From: Oscillospiraceae bacterium
GTDB lineage: Bacteria > Bacillota > Clostridia > Oscillospirales > Ruminococcaceae
Assembly: GCA_009777835.1 (NCBI GenBank)
Contig: WRKZ01000003.1
Span: 1-62,129, forward strand
DNA length: 62,129 nt
Direction of reading: 5' to 3'
Every line of letters begins with the position of its first letter. The stretch's first letter is position 1. The notes below the pieces were generated by a model. It saw nothing but the letters and a program-made list of their open reading frames with translations. It was not told the origin of the DNA and did not search any database. Shown here piece after piece: positions 1 through 7,912 of the stretch. Both the position numbers and the translations under genes were made by a program.

Positions 1-284
1 CGCCGCTATCTGATTCATGTACAGAAGCGGGCTTTTCCGGTTCGGAAGCAGGTTCGGTTTCAAGCTCGGAAGCCGCACCCGCTAATAATGCCGCGATTGC
101 TTCGGGCGAAAGATTCCCTCCGCCGCTGTCTGATTCGGGTGCAGGAGTGGGCTTTTCCGGTTCGGGAGCAGGTTCGGTTTCAGACTCAGAAGCCGCGCCC
201 GCTAATAATGCCGCGATTGCTTCAGGTGAAAGATTCCCTCCGCCACTGTCTGATTCGGGTGCAGAAGCAGGCTTTTCCGGTTCG
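1..284 (-). repeat. 120-bp in-frame tandem repeat
   Basis: Units begin at 1, 121 and 241 (the last is partial, to about 284). The period is exactly 120 bp, or 40 codons, and the two complete units differ at only about a dozen positions. Each unit encodes one Pro/Glu spacer plus one NLSPEAIAALLAGA motif. The array continues past the left edge, so the copy number is unknown. Confidence 0.95.
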
Positions 285-988
285 GGCTCGAGATTTATCG
301 AAGGCTGTGCAGGGGCGAACGCCGATTCGATAATAGGCGAATCGTCTATATGCGCCGCAAGAGACTCAACATCCAACTTACCCTCACTGAGAATACTGTT
401 GACATCGTTCAAACTCGTGTATTCGTGTGACTTTTGAGCCATAATACTATCGAATGAATGTACCAACTCCGGTTCGAGTTCTTCAAATGTTTCTGATGTC
501 TCGGATATTTCGGAAGACCCAAGTGTTCCGGGTGTTTCCGGCGGTTCGGGTACTTTGAAATACTCGGCAAATTCCGCCGCCGCTTTTTTATAGGTGAGTT
601 CCCCGTCTTCTCCGCCGCCTGAAAACTTGAACCAGTAACGGTCTATCGGCATAATGCCGTGCGTTTTCCGAATAATCTCATACGGATTATACTCATCCAG
701 TCCAAGCCGTTCGAGCTCTCCAACGGTAAAAGGAGTCTTATCCGGGAAGACCCTGCTTCCAAACAAGAAATAGATGTCATTTAGTTCAAGGGGGCGATTC
801 GTGCTGGTGAGAACCGGTTTTTTTGACCCGGCATTGAAACTGTAATCCACCCGTCCGCTTTCATGAATCTGATACGACGCAAGAAGGGAATTCCCGTTCA
901 TGAGTTTAAACTCAAGCGGTAAAGGCATATCAAACGGTTCGGTACTGATTACGTTATAAGTATAAGACTTAATAATTTTCGTTTTCAT
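1..988 (-). CDS. Repeat-containing protein with FliN-like LSPEAIAALLAG motifs (3' end beyond window)
   Basis: The gene starts at ATG 988 (AGGAG 13 nt upstream) and stays open to position 1, so only about 329 codons are present. Residues 1-135 form a compact domain ending in the segments NPYEIIRKTHGIMPI and DRYWFKF. This faintly recalls the short domain found near HipA-like proteins in Bacillota, but I cannot confirm that. An acidic Pro/Glu/Ser linker follows. Then come exact 40-residue repeats, each holding SGGGNLSPEAIAALLAGA next to a Pro/Glu-rich spacer. The core LSPEAIAALLAG resembles the LSQxEIDALLxG start of flagellar FliM and FliN/FliY, but no flagellar gene is nearby. The function is unknown. 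It is divergent from gltA and has its own promoter. Confidence 0.8.
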   Translation of the reverse strand, partial: MKTKIIKSYTYNVISTEPFDMPLPLEFKLMNGNSLLASYQIHESGRVDYSFNAGSKKPVLTSTNRPLELNDIYFLFGSRVFPDKTPFTVGELERLGLDEYNPYEIIRKTHGIMPIDRYWFKFSGGGEDGELTYKKAAAEFAEYFKVPEPPETPGTLGSSEISETSETFEELEPELVHSFDSIMAQKSHEYTSLNDVNSILSEGKLDVESLAAHIDDSPIIESAFAPAQPSINLEPEPEKPASAPESDSGGGNLSPEAIAALLAGAASESETEPAPEPEKPTPAPESDSGGGNLSPEAIAALLAGAASELETEPASEPEKPASVHESDSG

Positions 989-1035
989 ACTTAATCAAAA
1001 ACTCCTAACAACACGATTATTTCCGATTTCATAAC

Positions 1036-1064
1036 AGTATACCACAGTTCGGAGAGATTTTCAA
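1036..1064 (-). promoter_or_regulatory. Promoter of the minus-strand repeat protein gene
   Basis: On the minus strand TTGAAA (1064-1059) and TATACT (1041-1036) are separated by exactly 17 nt. They lie about 48 nt upstream of the ATG at 988. This is a good sigma-A type promoter by sequence. Confidence 0.7.
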
Positions 1065-1098
1065 GTCTATCGACATAATATTTTTGAATTAGCAGTTT

Positions 1099-1118
1099 TT
1101 TCTCAAACTTTTGAGAAA
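1099..1118. promoter_or_regulatory. Palindrome between divergent promoters
   Basis: TTTCTCAAA and TTTGAGAAA form a perfect 9-bp inverted repeat around 2 bases. It sits between the divergent promoters of the repeat protein gene and gltA. It may be an operator, or a short hairpin. No regulator gene is adjacent, so the role is inferred only. Confidence 0.35.
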
Positions 1119-1144
1119 GTTTTGACAAAAACACAAAGAAATGC

Positions 1145-1173
1145 TTGCAATAATCCGCAAATTATGTTAAGAT
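1145..1173 (+). promoter_or_regulatory. Promoter of citrate synthase gene
   Basis: TTGCAA (1145-1150) and TAAGAT (1168-1173) are 17 nt apart, about 45 nt upstream of the gltA start. Confidence 0.65.
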
Positions 1174-1217
1174 AGTCTGTGTATACCGAAATCAGAGAAA
1201 GGAATTCATAAAAGAAG

Positions 1218-2576
1218 ATGAGAAATGAAACTACACGAGAAATAAACGAGTATACCGAGATTTGCAGGGCTAACATGACGATTGACGGTTCGCTTTACGC
1301 GAAATACGATGTAAAAAGAGGACTCCGCGATGTAAGCGGAAGAGGGGTTCTCGCCGGATTGACCAGAATCGCCGAGGTTAAATCATACACGATTGACGAC
1401 GGAGAGATGATTCCCTGCGAAGGCAAACTCTACTACCACGGATACGATATAGAGCAACTTGTAGAAGGATTCTCCGGGGAAGACCGCATGGGATTCGAAG
1501 AGACTACTTATCTGTTGCTTTTCGGCGCACTCCCCACGAAAGCGCAACTTGCGCAATTCAATGAACAGCTTATTCTTCATCGGGAATTACCGTCGAGCTT
1601 CACGCGGGACGTGATTTTGAAAGCCCCCAGCAAAGACATGATGAACTCCATCGCGCGGAGTATACTCACGCTTTACTCTTACGACGACCGTGCAGAAGAC
1701 GTTTCAATCGAGAACGTAATGAGACAATCACTGCAAATGATTTCGAGGCTTCCGCGGCTTGCGATTTACGGATACCAAGCATTTCGGCATTATCACGAGA
1801 AGCAGAGCCTGTTTATTCACTCACCTTTGCCCGAACTTTCGACCGCTGAAAATATCCTGTATATGCTCCGACCGGATTGCACCTTCACCAAGATGGAGGC
1901 TAAAATTCTTGACATAGCCCTCGTCCTTCATGCCGACCATGGTGGCGGAAACAATTCAACCTTTACGACACGTGTGGTGACTTCGTCGGGTTCGGACACG
2001 TATTCGACTGTAGCGGCAGCATTAGGTTCACTCAAAGGGCCGAAACACGGCGGCGCAAACATCAAGGTCTCCATGATGTTTGACGACCTCAAGGAAAAAG
2101 TAAAAAACTGGAACGACGAAAAAGCAATTGAGCAATATCTGTCAGATTGTCTTGACAAAAAAGGATTCGACGGTTCAGGTCTGATTTACGGAATGGGTCA
2201 CGCGGTGTATTCCCTGTCCGACCCGCGGGCAACCCTGTTTAAACAGTACGTAGAACGTCTCTCCAAAGACAAAGGCATGGAAGAAGAGTTCGCGCTGTAT
2301 TCTACGGTGGAACGTCTCGCCCCGCAAATCATCAGCGAAAAGAAAAAGATGTACAAGGGAGTCAGCGCGAACGTGGACTTCTACAGCGGATTGGTTTATA
2401 AAATGCTTCAACTCCCGGACGAGCTGTTCACACCCATATTCGCAATCGCGAGAATCTCCGGGTGGTGCGCCCATAGACTTGAAGAGTTAATCGGCGGCGG
2501 GAAAATCGTGAGACCCGCATATAAGAACGTGAGCAAACATCGGGAATATCTCCCCATGTCTAATCGGGGTTTATGA
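1218..2576 (+). CDS. gltA: Citrate synthase
   Basis: Condenses acetyl-CoA and oxaloacetate to citrate, the entry step of the TCA cycle and of glutamate synthesis in anaerobes. The 452-residue length fits the Clostridia type, which carries an N-terminal extension of about 40 residues. The catalytic positions are visible: the His motif LHADHGGGNNSTF, the second His in GMGHAVYSLSDPRA, and the Asp in NVDFYSG near the C-terminus. AGAAAGG lies 12-18 nt upstream and the ATG at 1218 is the first in the frame. Its stop overlaps the start of the radical-SAM gene by 4 nt (ATGA), so the two are probably co-transcribed and translationally coupled. Confidence 0.95.
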   Translation: MRNETTREINEYTEICRANMTIDGSLYAKYDVKRGLRDVSGRGVLAGLTRIAEVKSYTIDDGEMIPCEGKLYYHGYDIEQLVEGFSGEDRMGFEETTYLLLFGALPTKAQLAQFNEQLILHRELPSSFTRDVILKAPSKDMMNSIARSILTLYSYDDRAEDVSIENVMRQSLQMISRLPRLAIYGYQAFRHYHEKQSLFIHSPLPELSTAENILYMLRPDCTFTKMEAKILDIALVLHADHGGGNNSTFTTRVVTSSGSDTYSTVAAALGSLKGPKHGGANIKVSMMFDDLKEKVKNWNDEKAIEQYLSDCLDKKGFDGSGLIYGMGHAVYSLSDPRATLFKQYVERLSKDKGMEEEFALYSTVERLAPQIISEKKKMYKGVSANVDFYSGLVYKMLQLPDELFTPIFAIARISGWCAHRLEELIGGGKIVRPAYKNVSKHREYLPMSNRGL

Positions 2577-3169
2577 TTATGACGATTTTCTATAGGTTGG
2601 GCGATAAACTGTACGTTAACATCACGAACCGTTGCTCTTGTGATTGTGTGTTTTGTATTCGCAAAATCGGCGACTCAGTCGGGGATGCCGATTCATTGTG
2701 GCTGGAACATGAACCGACAATCGGCGAAATCAAAGAAGCTTTCGGGAAAGTTGATTTAACCGGCATAAGCGAAATCGTGTTTTGCGGTTACGGCGAACCC
2801 CTCGAACGTGCCGACGATGTAATTCGTGTCGGCGAATTTTTGAAATCTGAAACCGACCTTCCGTTAAGATTAAATACCAACGGACTCGTTGAGTTAATCC
2901 AACCCGAATTCGATGTAACCCGACTAAATATTTTCGATTCAATTTCAATCAGTCTCAATGCGGGGAACGCCGCCAACTATCAAGCATTGACCCGCCCAAA
3001 ATTCGGTGAAGTATCATTTGAGACCATGCTGAACTTCGCAAAAAAAGCAAAATCGTTCGCGGATATTGCTTTTTCAGTGGTGGAGGTTGACGGATTCAAC
3101 CTTGGCGAATGTCGCGAAATCGCAGACAAGACCGAAATTCCGTTGAGGGTGCGCACTTATGGAATGTAA
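2573..3169 (+). CDS. Small radical-SAM protein (TatD-associated type)
   Basis: This 198-residue protein has the radical-SAM cluster motif CxxxCxxC in the segment NRCSCDCVFC near residue 20, and the following CGYGEPL is the usual glycine-rich SAM-binding stretch. Size and layout match the family called TatD-associated radical SAM protein; its substrate is not known to me. Two starts are possible, at 2573 and at the ATG 6 nt later. The first overlaps the gltA stop as ATGA. No terminator follows directly. The next gene has its own promoter. Confidence 0.8.
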   Translation: MIMTIFYRLGDKLYVNITNRCSCDCVFCIRKIGDSVGDADSLWLEHEPTIGEIKEAFGKVDLTGISEIVFCGYGEPLERADDVIRVGEFLKSETDLPLRLNTNGLVELIQPEFDVTRLNIFDSISISLNAGNAANYQALTRPKFGEVSFETMLNFAKKAKSFADIAFSVVEVDGFNLGECREIADKTEIPLRVRTYGM

Positions 3170-3182
3170 CGGAATGTAAATG

Positions 3183-3249
3183 CATTTTACGGGTTGCTCG
3201 GAAACATTTTACAAAAATGCTTGACATTGTTGAGATTATACGATATTAT
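3183..3249 (+). promoter_or_regulatory. Strong promoter with upstream direct repeats
   Basis: TTGACA (3221-3226) and TATTAT (3244-3249) are 17 nt apart. Two copies of CATTTTAC lie upstream at 3183-3190 and 3205-3212, spaced 22 bp (about two helical turns). The second is part of a CATTTT-ACA-AAAATG palindrome. This arrangement would suit a regulator binding one DNA face. The promoter serves the gene at 3292. Confidence 0.65.
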
Positions 3250-3291
3250 ATAATAAGTAGTGACTTATTCAACCGAAAGGAGGCTATTAAA

Positions 3292-3918
3292 ATGGCCGAT
3301 ACTAAGAAGACTGCTCCTCAAGCGGAGGAAGCGAAGAAAAAGAACGTAGAAGTAGTGACACCTGCACAAGCGGGGGCTCCCGCAGTAGATGTGACTCCCG
3401 CGAGGGCAGGGGCTCCTGCGGTAGACAAGGCAACCCCTGCGAAAGCAGGCGCGCCCGCTGTAGTGAAGCCGGTTGCTAAAAAAGCAGCTCCTCCGGCGAA
3501 AAAAGCTGAAGCAAAACCGGCAGCGAAAGCCGAAGCACCTGCACCCGAAGCGAAGCCGGCAACAAAACCTTCTCCGAAAAAGAAGAAGGAAGTTGTCGAG
3601 CAGCTTGACAGAACCGACATAGTCAAAAAAGCACTGTGGGAAGCACTCAGCAAATCTAAAGCGAAGAAACTCAAAGGCTATAATGCGATTCAAGTTTATG
3701 CGGAAGGTCTTGACTCTTTCTTCATAGCAATCCATGAAGGTGAGCCCGCAATTGAACGACACTTCTACCAGGGACACAGCGGTGACCTGCAAGCAAGCGA
3801 AACCGCACTCCTGAAGATTGCTGCAGGGAATTACGATTTCATCAAAGCAGTGAAAGCCGAAGAAATCAATTTCAGCGGAAGACTCTCGGTTTTACTGAAG
3901 ATTCTGGATTTATTCTAA
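3292..3918 (+). CDS. Ala/Pro/Lys-rich protein with small C-terminal domain
   Basis: The start is ATG 3292, because AAAGGAGG lies 8 nt upstream; an upstream in-frame ATG at 3109 has no such site and overlaps the radical-SAM gene. The 208-residue product begins with a highly charged Lys/Ala region. It contains three decapeptide-like repeats of the form TPAxAGAPAV and a lysine-rich, histone-tail-like segment (residues about 60-100). A folded domain of roughly 100 residues ends the protein. The end of this domain (LLKIAAGNYDFIKAV through FSGRLSVLLKIL) recalls SCP2-type lipid-binding domains, but the match is weak. It is monocistronic, with a strong promoter and a terminator. The function is unknown. 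Confidence 0.8.
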   Translation: MADTKKTAPQAEEAKKKNVEVVTPAQAGAPAVDVTPARAGAPAVDKATPAKAGAPAVVKPVAKKAAPPAKKAEAKPAAKAEAPAPEAKPATKPSPKKKKEVVEQLDRTDIVKKALWEALSKSKAKKLKGYNAIQVYAEGLDSFFIAIHEGEPAIERHFYQGHSGDLQASETALLKIAAGNYDFIKAVKAEEINFSGRLSVLLKILDLF

Positions 3919-3929
3919 ACACAACGAAC

Positions 3930-3966
3930 ATATACTGCTTGAGCTTGATACGCTTAAGCAGTATAT
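3930..3966 (+). terminator. Intrinsic terminator-like hairpin
   Basis: A 15-bp stem (one G-T pair) formed by ATATACTGCTTGAGC and GCTTAAGCAGTATAT around a 7-nt loop, followed by ATTTATT. It lies 12 nt after the stop of the gene at 3292. Confidence 0.7.
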
Positions 3967-3998
3967 ATTTATTGGAAGTAAGGGGCATGGATTGAAAA

Positions 3999-4853
3999 AT
4001 GGAATTTATAATTATTACAGGGGTATCGGGGTCGGGAAAATCGACCGCTGTTAACGCTATGGAAGACGTGGGTTTCTTCTGTATCGACAATATCCCCCCG
4101 CAATTAATCCCGAAGTTTGCGCAGGTCAGCACCGGAAACGATAAGATAAGCAAAGCCGCCTTCGTAACCGATATAAGAGGCGGCGAGATGTTTTTGGAAC
4201 TCTACGATATAATTGCGGAGCTGAAAAGCTCCGGAATTGACGTGAAAGTGTTGTTTCTGGACGCTTCTGACGAAGTCATAAAACGCCGCTATAAAGAAAC
4301 CCGCCGACTTCACCCGCTTTTCAACGATTGCAACGGTGACATGAACCAAGCGATTGAGCGTGAACGAAGAATCCTCTCCCCTATCATGGAAATCGCCGAC
4401 TATAGAATAGATACGGGAATGTTAACGACCGCTACACTGAAAGAATCCGTCTTGGACATCTTCATGGAGAAGACCAGCGATTCTATGTTGGTGAAATGCT
4501 GTTCGTTCGGATTTAAGTTCGGGATTCCCGGTGATGCCGACTTAGTTTTCGATGTGAGATTTCTCCCGAATCCGTTTTATGTAAGCGAGTTAAAACTCAA
4601 AACCGGACTCGACAGTGAAGTCCGCGACTTCGTCATGAAAGAAGACGTAGCCCGTGAGTTAGAACAAAAACTCCTCGATTTGCTGGGTTTTCTCATCCCC
4701 CGATACATCGCCGAGGGGAAAAGTCAACTTGTAATCGCTTTCGGTTGCACCGGCGGCAAACACAGGAGCGTTACCTTCGCCGAACGAACAGCAGGGCATA
4801 TGCGTGACTCCGGCTATCGTGTGGCGGTGCTTCATCGCGATATCAAGAGTTGA
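3999..4853 (+). CDS. rapZ: RNase adapter / nucleotide-binding protein RapZ (YvcJ)
   Basis: This 284-residue protein has a P-loop GVSGSGKST at residues 7-15 and the family's conserved C-terminal stretch AFGCTGGKHRSV. In Enterobacteria RapZ directs decay of a glmS-controlling small RNA. In Bacillota the homologue YvcJ binds and hydrolyses nucleotides and affects competence and envelope functions. It often lies with yvcK and whiA, which are not present here. It converges on murB with an 11-bp overlap of the coding ends. Confidence 0.93.
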   Translation: MEFIIITGVSGSGKSTAVNAMEDVGFFCIDNIPPQLIPKFAQVSTGNDKISKAAFVTDIRGGEMFLELYDIIAELKSSGIDVKVLFLDASDEVIKRRYKETRRLHPLFNDCNGDMNQAIERERRILSPIMEIADYRIDTGMLTTATLKESVLDIFMEKTSDSMLVKCCSFGFKFGIPGDADLVFDVRFLPNPFYVSELKLKTGLDSEVRDFVMKEDVARELEQKLLDLLGFLIPRYIAEGKSQLVIAFGCTGGKHRSVTFAERTAGHMRDSGYRVAVLHRDIKS

Positions 4854-5760
4854 GAATCTTGACTTCACACTCAAGCGTAACCCCGGTCTGCTTGAAGACT
4901 TCTTCTTTTATAAAGTCAATCAGTCCGACCACGTCATCGAAAGTCGCGTCGCCGCGATTGATTACAAAACCTGAATGTTTGTCGCTGACCTGCGCCCCAC
5001 CGAAAGTTTTGCCTTTCAGTCCGCAGTCCTCGATTAGCTTTGCGGCAAAATATCCATCCGGCCTCTTGAACGTACTCCCCGCACTGGGGAAGTCAAGGGG
5101 CTGTTTTTCGCGGCGTGCGGCAGAAATTTCATCCATGCGCTTTTTAATTTCCGCCCGGTCGGAATACTTCAGCCGAATCTTCACGCCGGTTATAATCAGG
5201 TTTTCTTTAGCGAATATACTGTTCCGATACGACAAATCCATATCGGCTACAGCGATTTTCTTGGGTTCACGAGTGAGTTCATCGTCTAAGTACGAACAAG
5301 ACTCAACCACCTGCGACATTTCGCCGCCATACGCCCCTGCATTCATGTAAAGTGCGCCGCCCGCCGTCCCGGGAATCCCGTATGCAAACTCCATTCCCGT
5401 CAACGAACGCAAAAGGGCAATTTTACATATATCGCTCAGCTTCGCACCTGAACGGCACTTAATAACTTCGCCGTCAACGTCAATCCCCGCAAAATCGCCG
5501 CCGATTAACAGCACCACCCCATCGAGCCCTTTATCACTGATTAAGACGTTGCTGCCCCTTCCTAAAACGTGAAACGGCACCGACTCATTCTTACAATGTT
5601 TCAAAACCGCACGAAGCAACTCGAACCGATTGACCTTCACGATGTTGCATTTCCCGCCGATTTTAAATGACGTGTAAGGCGCAATACGAGTGTTCTCCAG
5701 GAAAGTAGCCCCACGGTCATCGCATATGCTTCTTATTGATTTAATAGAAGAAAGATTCAT
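4843..5760 (-). CDS. murB: UDP-N-acetylenolpyruvoylglucosamine reductase MurB
   Basis: Reduces UDP-GlcNAc-enolpyruvate to UDP-MurNAc with NADPH and FAD, an early cytoplasmic step of peptidoglycan synthesis. The 305 residues include the FAD-binding GRGSNVLI, the YGIPGTAGGALYMNAGAYG signature, the catalytic Ser in SAGSTFKRP and the Glu in TLECEVKIL at the C-terminus. These fit the shorter type II MurB of Gram-positive bacteria. It lies 42 nt after hprK on the same strand. Confidence 0.95.
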   Translation of the reverse strand: MNLSSIKSIRSICDDRGATFLENTRIAPYTSFKIGGKCNIVKVNRFELLRAVLKHCKNESVPFHVLGRGSNVLISDKGLDGVVLLIGGDFAGIDVDGEVIKCRSGAKLSDICKIALLRSLTGMEFAYGIPGTAGGALYMNAGAYGGEMSQVVESCSYLDDELTREPKKIAVADMDLSYRNSIFAKENLIITGVKIRLKYSDRAEIKKRMDEISAARREKQPLDFPSAGSTFKRPDGYFAAKLIEDCGLKGKTFGGAQVSDKHSGFVINRGDATFDDVVGLIDFIKEEVFKQTGVTLECEVKILNS

Positions 5761-5802
5761 AAATCATTAACCCACTATTTATATAGAAATCAAAGGATTA
5801 GA

Positions 5803-6774
5803 TTAATCCCATTCAGTGACCGTCGTTGAACTTTCCATGTTTAGACCAAGTTGACTCATCAAATCTTGTGCGGCATTGTAGCCCATCTTCTTCTGGCGAT
5901 TATACATTGCCGCAACTTCGAGAATTACGGCTAAATTTCTTCCCGGTTTCACCGGAATCGTCAAATGCGGAACTTTCACACCGAGAATCGCCATGTAATG
6001 ATTATCAATCCCCATTCGGTCGTAGGTTTTTTCGGGATTCCACACTTCCAACTCGATTACCATGTTTATTTTCTCGGTGAGTTTCACCGCACCCACCCCG
6101 AAAAGGTAGCGCGCATTAACAATCCCGATTCCGCGTAACTCCATAAAGTGACGGATATTATCGGGAGAACTTCCCACTAACGTAATGTTGGAAGTCTTAC
6201 GGATTTCAACGGCATCATCTGCGATTAACCTGTGACCGCGTTTCACAAGCTCGATTGCAGTCTCGCTCTTTCCCACACCGGAATCCCCGAGAATCAGCAT
6301 ACCTTCACCGTAGACTTCGACGAGAACACCGTGCCGCGTGATTCGCGGTGCCATCCTCAAATTAAGGAACGCAATAACCTTCGAAACTAAAACCGACGTA
6401 TTTTCGGGGGTACCTAAAATCGGTACCGCATGAAGCTTCGCCATTTCGATGAGTTCAGGTTCAGCCACGATTTCCCGCGCAAGTATAACTACAGGCGGTT
6501 TAGTCCCCAACAGTTTGCCGAAAATTTCCCTACGCTCTTCCACCGTGCGATTGTCAAGGAACGCCATTTCCGCTTTCCCTACTATCTGTATGCGGGTATT
6601 GTCGAAGTATTCGTAAAACCCTGCAAATTGCAATCCCGGTCGGTTGATATCGTTGCTGTTAACATGAATTTCCGATAACTCGGCAGGGGTATAAATTACC
6701 TCCAAATCAAACTCGAAATCGTCAACGAGCTCATTCAAGGTTAAATTGAATTCCCCCGGTTTAGTCTCTAACAT
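5803..6774 (-). CDS. hprK: HPr kinase/phosphorylase
   Basis: Phosphorylates and dephosphorylates HPr on Ser46, controlling carbon catabolite repression in Bacillota. The start is the ATG at 6774 (MLETKPGEF), because GAGGAG lies 6 nt upstream of it; an ATG 5 codons earlier would put this site inside the gene. This gives 323 residues. The Walker A loop GDSGVGKSE, LIADDAVEI and the HprK signature ELRGIGIVNARYLFG are all present. It is followed by murB, suggesting a two-gene unit. Confidence 0.95.
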   Translation of the reverse strand: MLETKPGEFNLTLNELVDDFEFDLEVIYTPAELSEIHVNSNDINRPGLQFAGFYEYFDNTRIQIVGKAEMAFLDNRTVEERREIFGKLLGTKPPVVILAREIVAEPELIEMAKLHAVPILGTPENTSVLVSKVIAFLNLRMAPRITRHGVLVEVYGEGMLILGDSGVGKSETAIELVKRGHRLIADDAVEIRKTSNITLVGSSPDNIRHFMELRGIGIVNARYLFGVGAVKLTEKINMVIELEVWNPEKTYDRMGIDNHYMAILGVKVPHLTIPVKPGRNLAVILEVAAMYNRQKKMGYNAAQDLMSQLGLNMESSTTVTEWD

Positions 6775-6820
6775 AACTTCTCTCCTCACGAACTTATATT
6801 TATTTAATGGAATGGGGATG

Positions 6821-6855
6821 TGATTTTGTCACGTCCATAATCGTTTTCAACGACT
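6821..6855 (-). repeat. Dispersed 35-bp repeat, copy 1 (gene-end palindrome)
   Basis: Matches 31 of 35 bases with positions 31881-31915. The core is the palindrome TCGTT-TTC-AACGA. This copy includes the stop codon of the receiver-GGDEF gene; the other lies 7 nt after the stop of a CIS baseplate gene. It could form a weak terminator hairpin on the minus strand. Confidence 0.7.
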
Positions 6856-7873
6856 ATACTAAATCGATATATCTCACGCACTTGTTTCTGCCTGAATCCT
6901 TCGCCGCATAGAGTGCCTTGTCCGCTCTGTCGAAAAACTCATCGATTGCCATATCATCTTCATGCGTTCGGGTGTTTGTCCCCACGCTCACGGTGATTTT
7001 AGCCGCCGATTTCGATTTCTCTTTCGACCCCGGCGGTGAAGCCTTTGCTTCATTCGCCCTATCCGTTGCCCGCGGCTCTTGTCTTACTTTTCCGTAACGA
7101 GTGATTACCAGGTCTTCTATCTTCTTGCGGATTGTCTCGGCAACAACTAACGAACCATCGGAATCGGTGTTAGGCAAAAGTGCCACGAACTTCCCGCGTT
7201 CCCATCTCACGGCAAAGTCGGCGGGCCGCCGCAACGAATCGGCGAAAACCTGCGAGAACGCTTTCAACGCTTCATCCCCTTGTCTTCCGCCGTGAACTTC
7301 ATTGTACTGACTAAACCCATCTATATCAAGAACCAACAGACTGAGCGGCGTTTTCTCGCGTTGCGCCCGCGCCCATTCGGTCTTGAACTGCGGTTCGAAA
7401 TATCGTCTGCTCGGAAGGCCGGTAAGCTTATCCGTCATGCCGAGCTGCTCAACTATTCGCAACTGATTAACAATCAACACCTGATTCTTAACCCGCAGCT
7501 TGACAATATCGGGAACAAACGGCTTGGTGATATAATCCGCCGCCCCCATAATCAGACCCTTCGTCTCGTTATCCGCCTCACTGACCCCCGTTATGAAAAT
7601 AATCGGGATGTTCTTGGTCGATTCCACTGCCTTCAGCTCAAGCAAAACCTCATAGCTGTCCATTTCGGGCATGGCTATGTTGAGCAGTATAACATCGGGT
7701 ACGACTTTCCGCGCGAACCGCACCCCCTCCTGACCGTTACGTTTGGAATAAACGGTATACTCCCCTTTAAGCATTGCCGCCATAGCCAAAACATCTTCCG
7801 CATCGTCGTCAATGATGAGTATGCTGTTTTTTTCTTTCGGTTCATTCGTGCTGACTTTTTGAATAGCTCTCAT
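6854..7873 (-). CDS. Degenerate response regulator with receiver and GGDEF-type domains
   Basis: The 339-residue protein has an N-terminal receiver fold (residues about 15-130: ILIIDDDAED acidic pocket, FITG, KPF lysine) and a GGDEF-type domain (about 145-335). Two key sites are changed. The position of the phospho-acceptor Asp reads VILLNIAMPEMD, with Asn for Asp. The GGDEF loop reads RWERGKFVALL, so the diguanylate cyclase signature is lost. It probably neither takes a phosphate in the usual way nor makes c-di-GMP, and may act as a binding or scaffold protein. RBS AAAGGGG lies 7 nt before the ATG. No sensor kinase is adjacent. Confidence 0.85.
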   Translation of the reverse strand: MRAIQKVSTNEPKEKNSILIIDDDAEDVLAMAAMLKGEYTVYSKRNGQEGVRFARKVVPDVILLNIAMPEMDSYEVLLELKAVESTKNIPIIFITGVSEADNETKGLIMGAADYITKPFVPDIVKLRVKNQVLIVNQLRIVEQLGMTDKLTGLPSRRYFEPQFKTEWARAQREKTPLSLLVLDIDGFSQYNEVHGGRQGDEALKAFSQVFADSLRRPADFAVRWERGKFVALLPNTDSDGSLVVAETIRKKIEDLVITRYGKVRQEPRATDRANEAKASPPGSKEKSKSAAKITVSVGTNTRTHEDDMAIDEFFDRADKALYAAKDSGRNKCVRYIDLV

Positions 7874-7912
7874 ATAGATTCCCCTTTGATTTTCTTCCTC
7901 ATGATTCGCCCG

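Noticed and set aside
1-284. 120-bp tandem repeats as a CRISPR array or mobile element
   Set aside because: The units are contiguous with no unique spacers and read as 40-codon repeats in one open frame.
88-437. Two plus-strand ORFs over the repeat region
   Set aside because: They are antisense shadows of the minus-strand repeat gene, with no Shine-Dalgarno sequence and period-driven composition.
3109-3291. N-terminal extension of the Ala/Lys-rich protein
   Set aside because: The promoter at 3221-3249 and AAAGGAGG before 3292 show that the extension is not translated.
3265-3792. Long minus-strand ORF opposite the Ala/Lys-rich gene
   Set aside because: It is Arg/Cys/Phe-rich, the usual shadow of a GC-biased Ala/Lys-coding strand, with no start signal.
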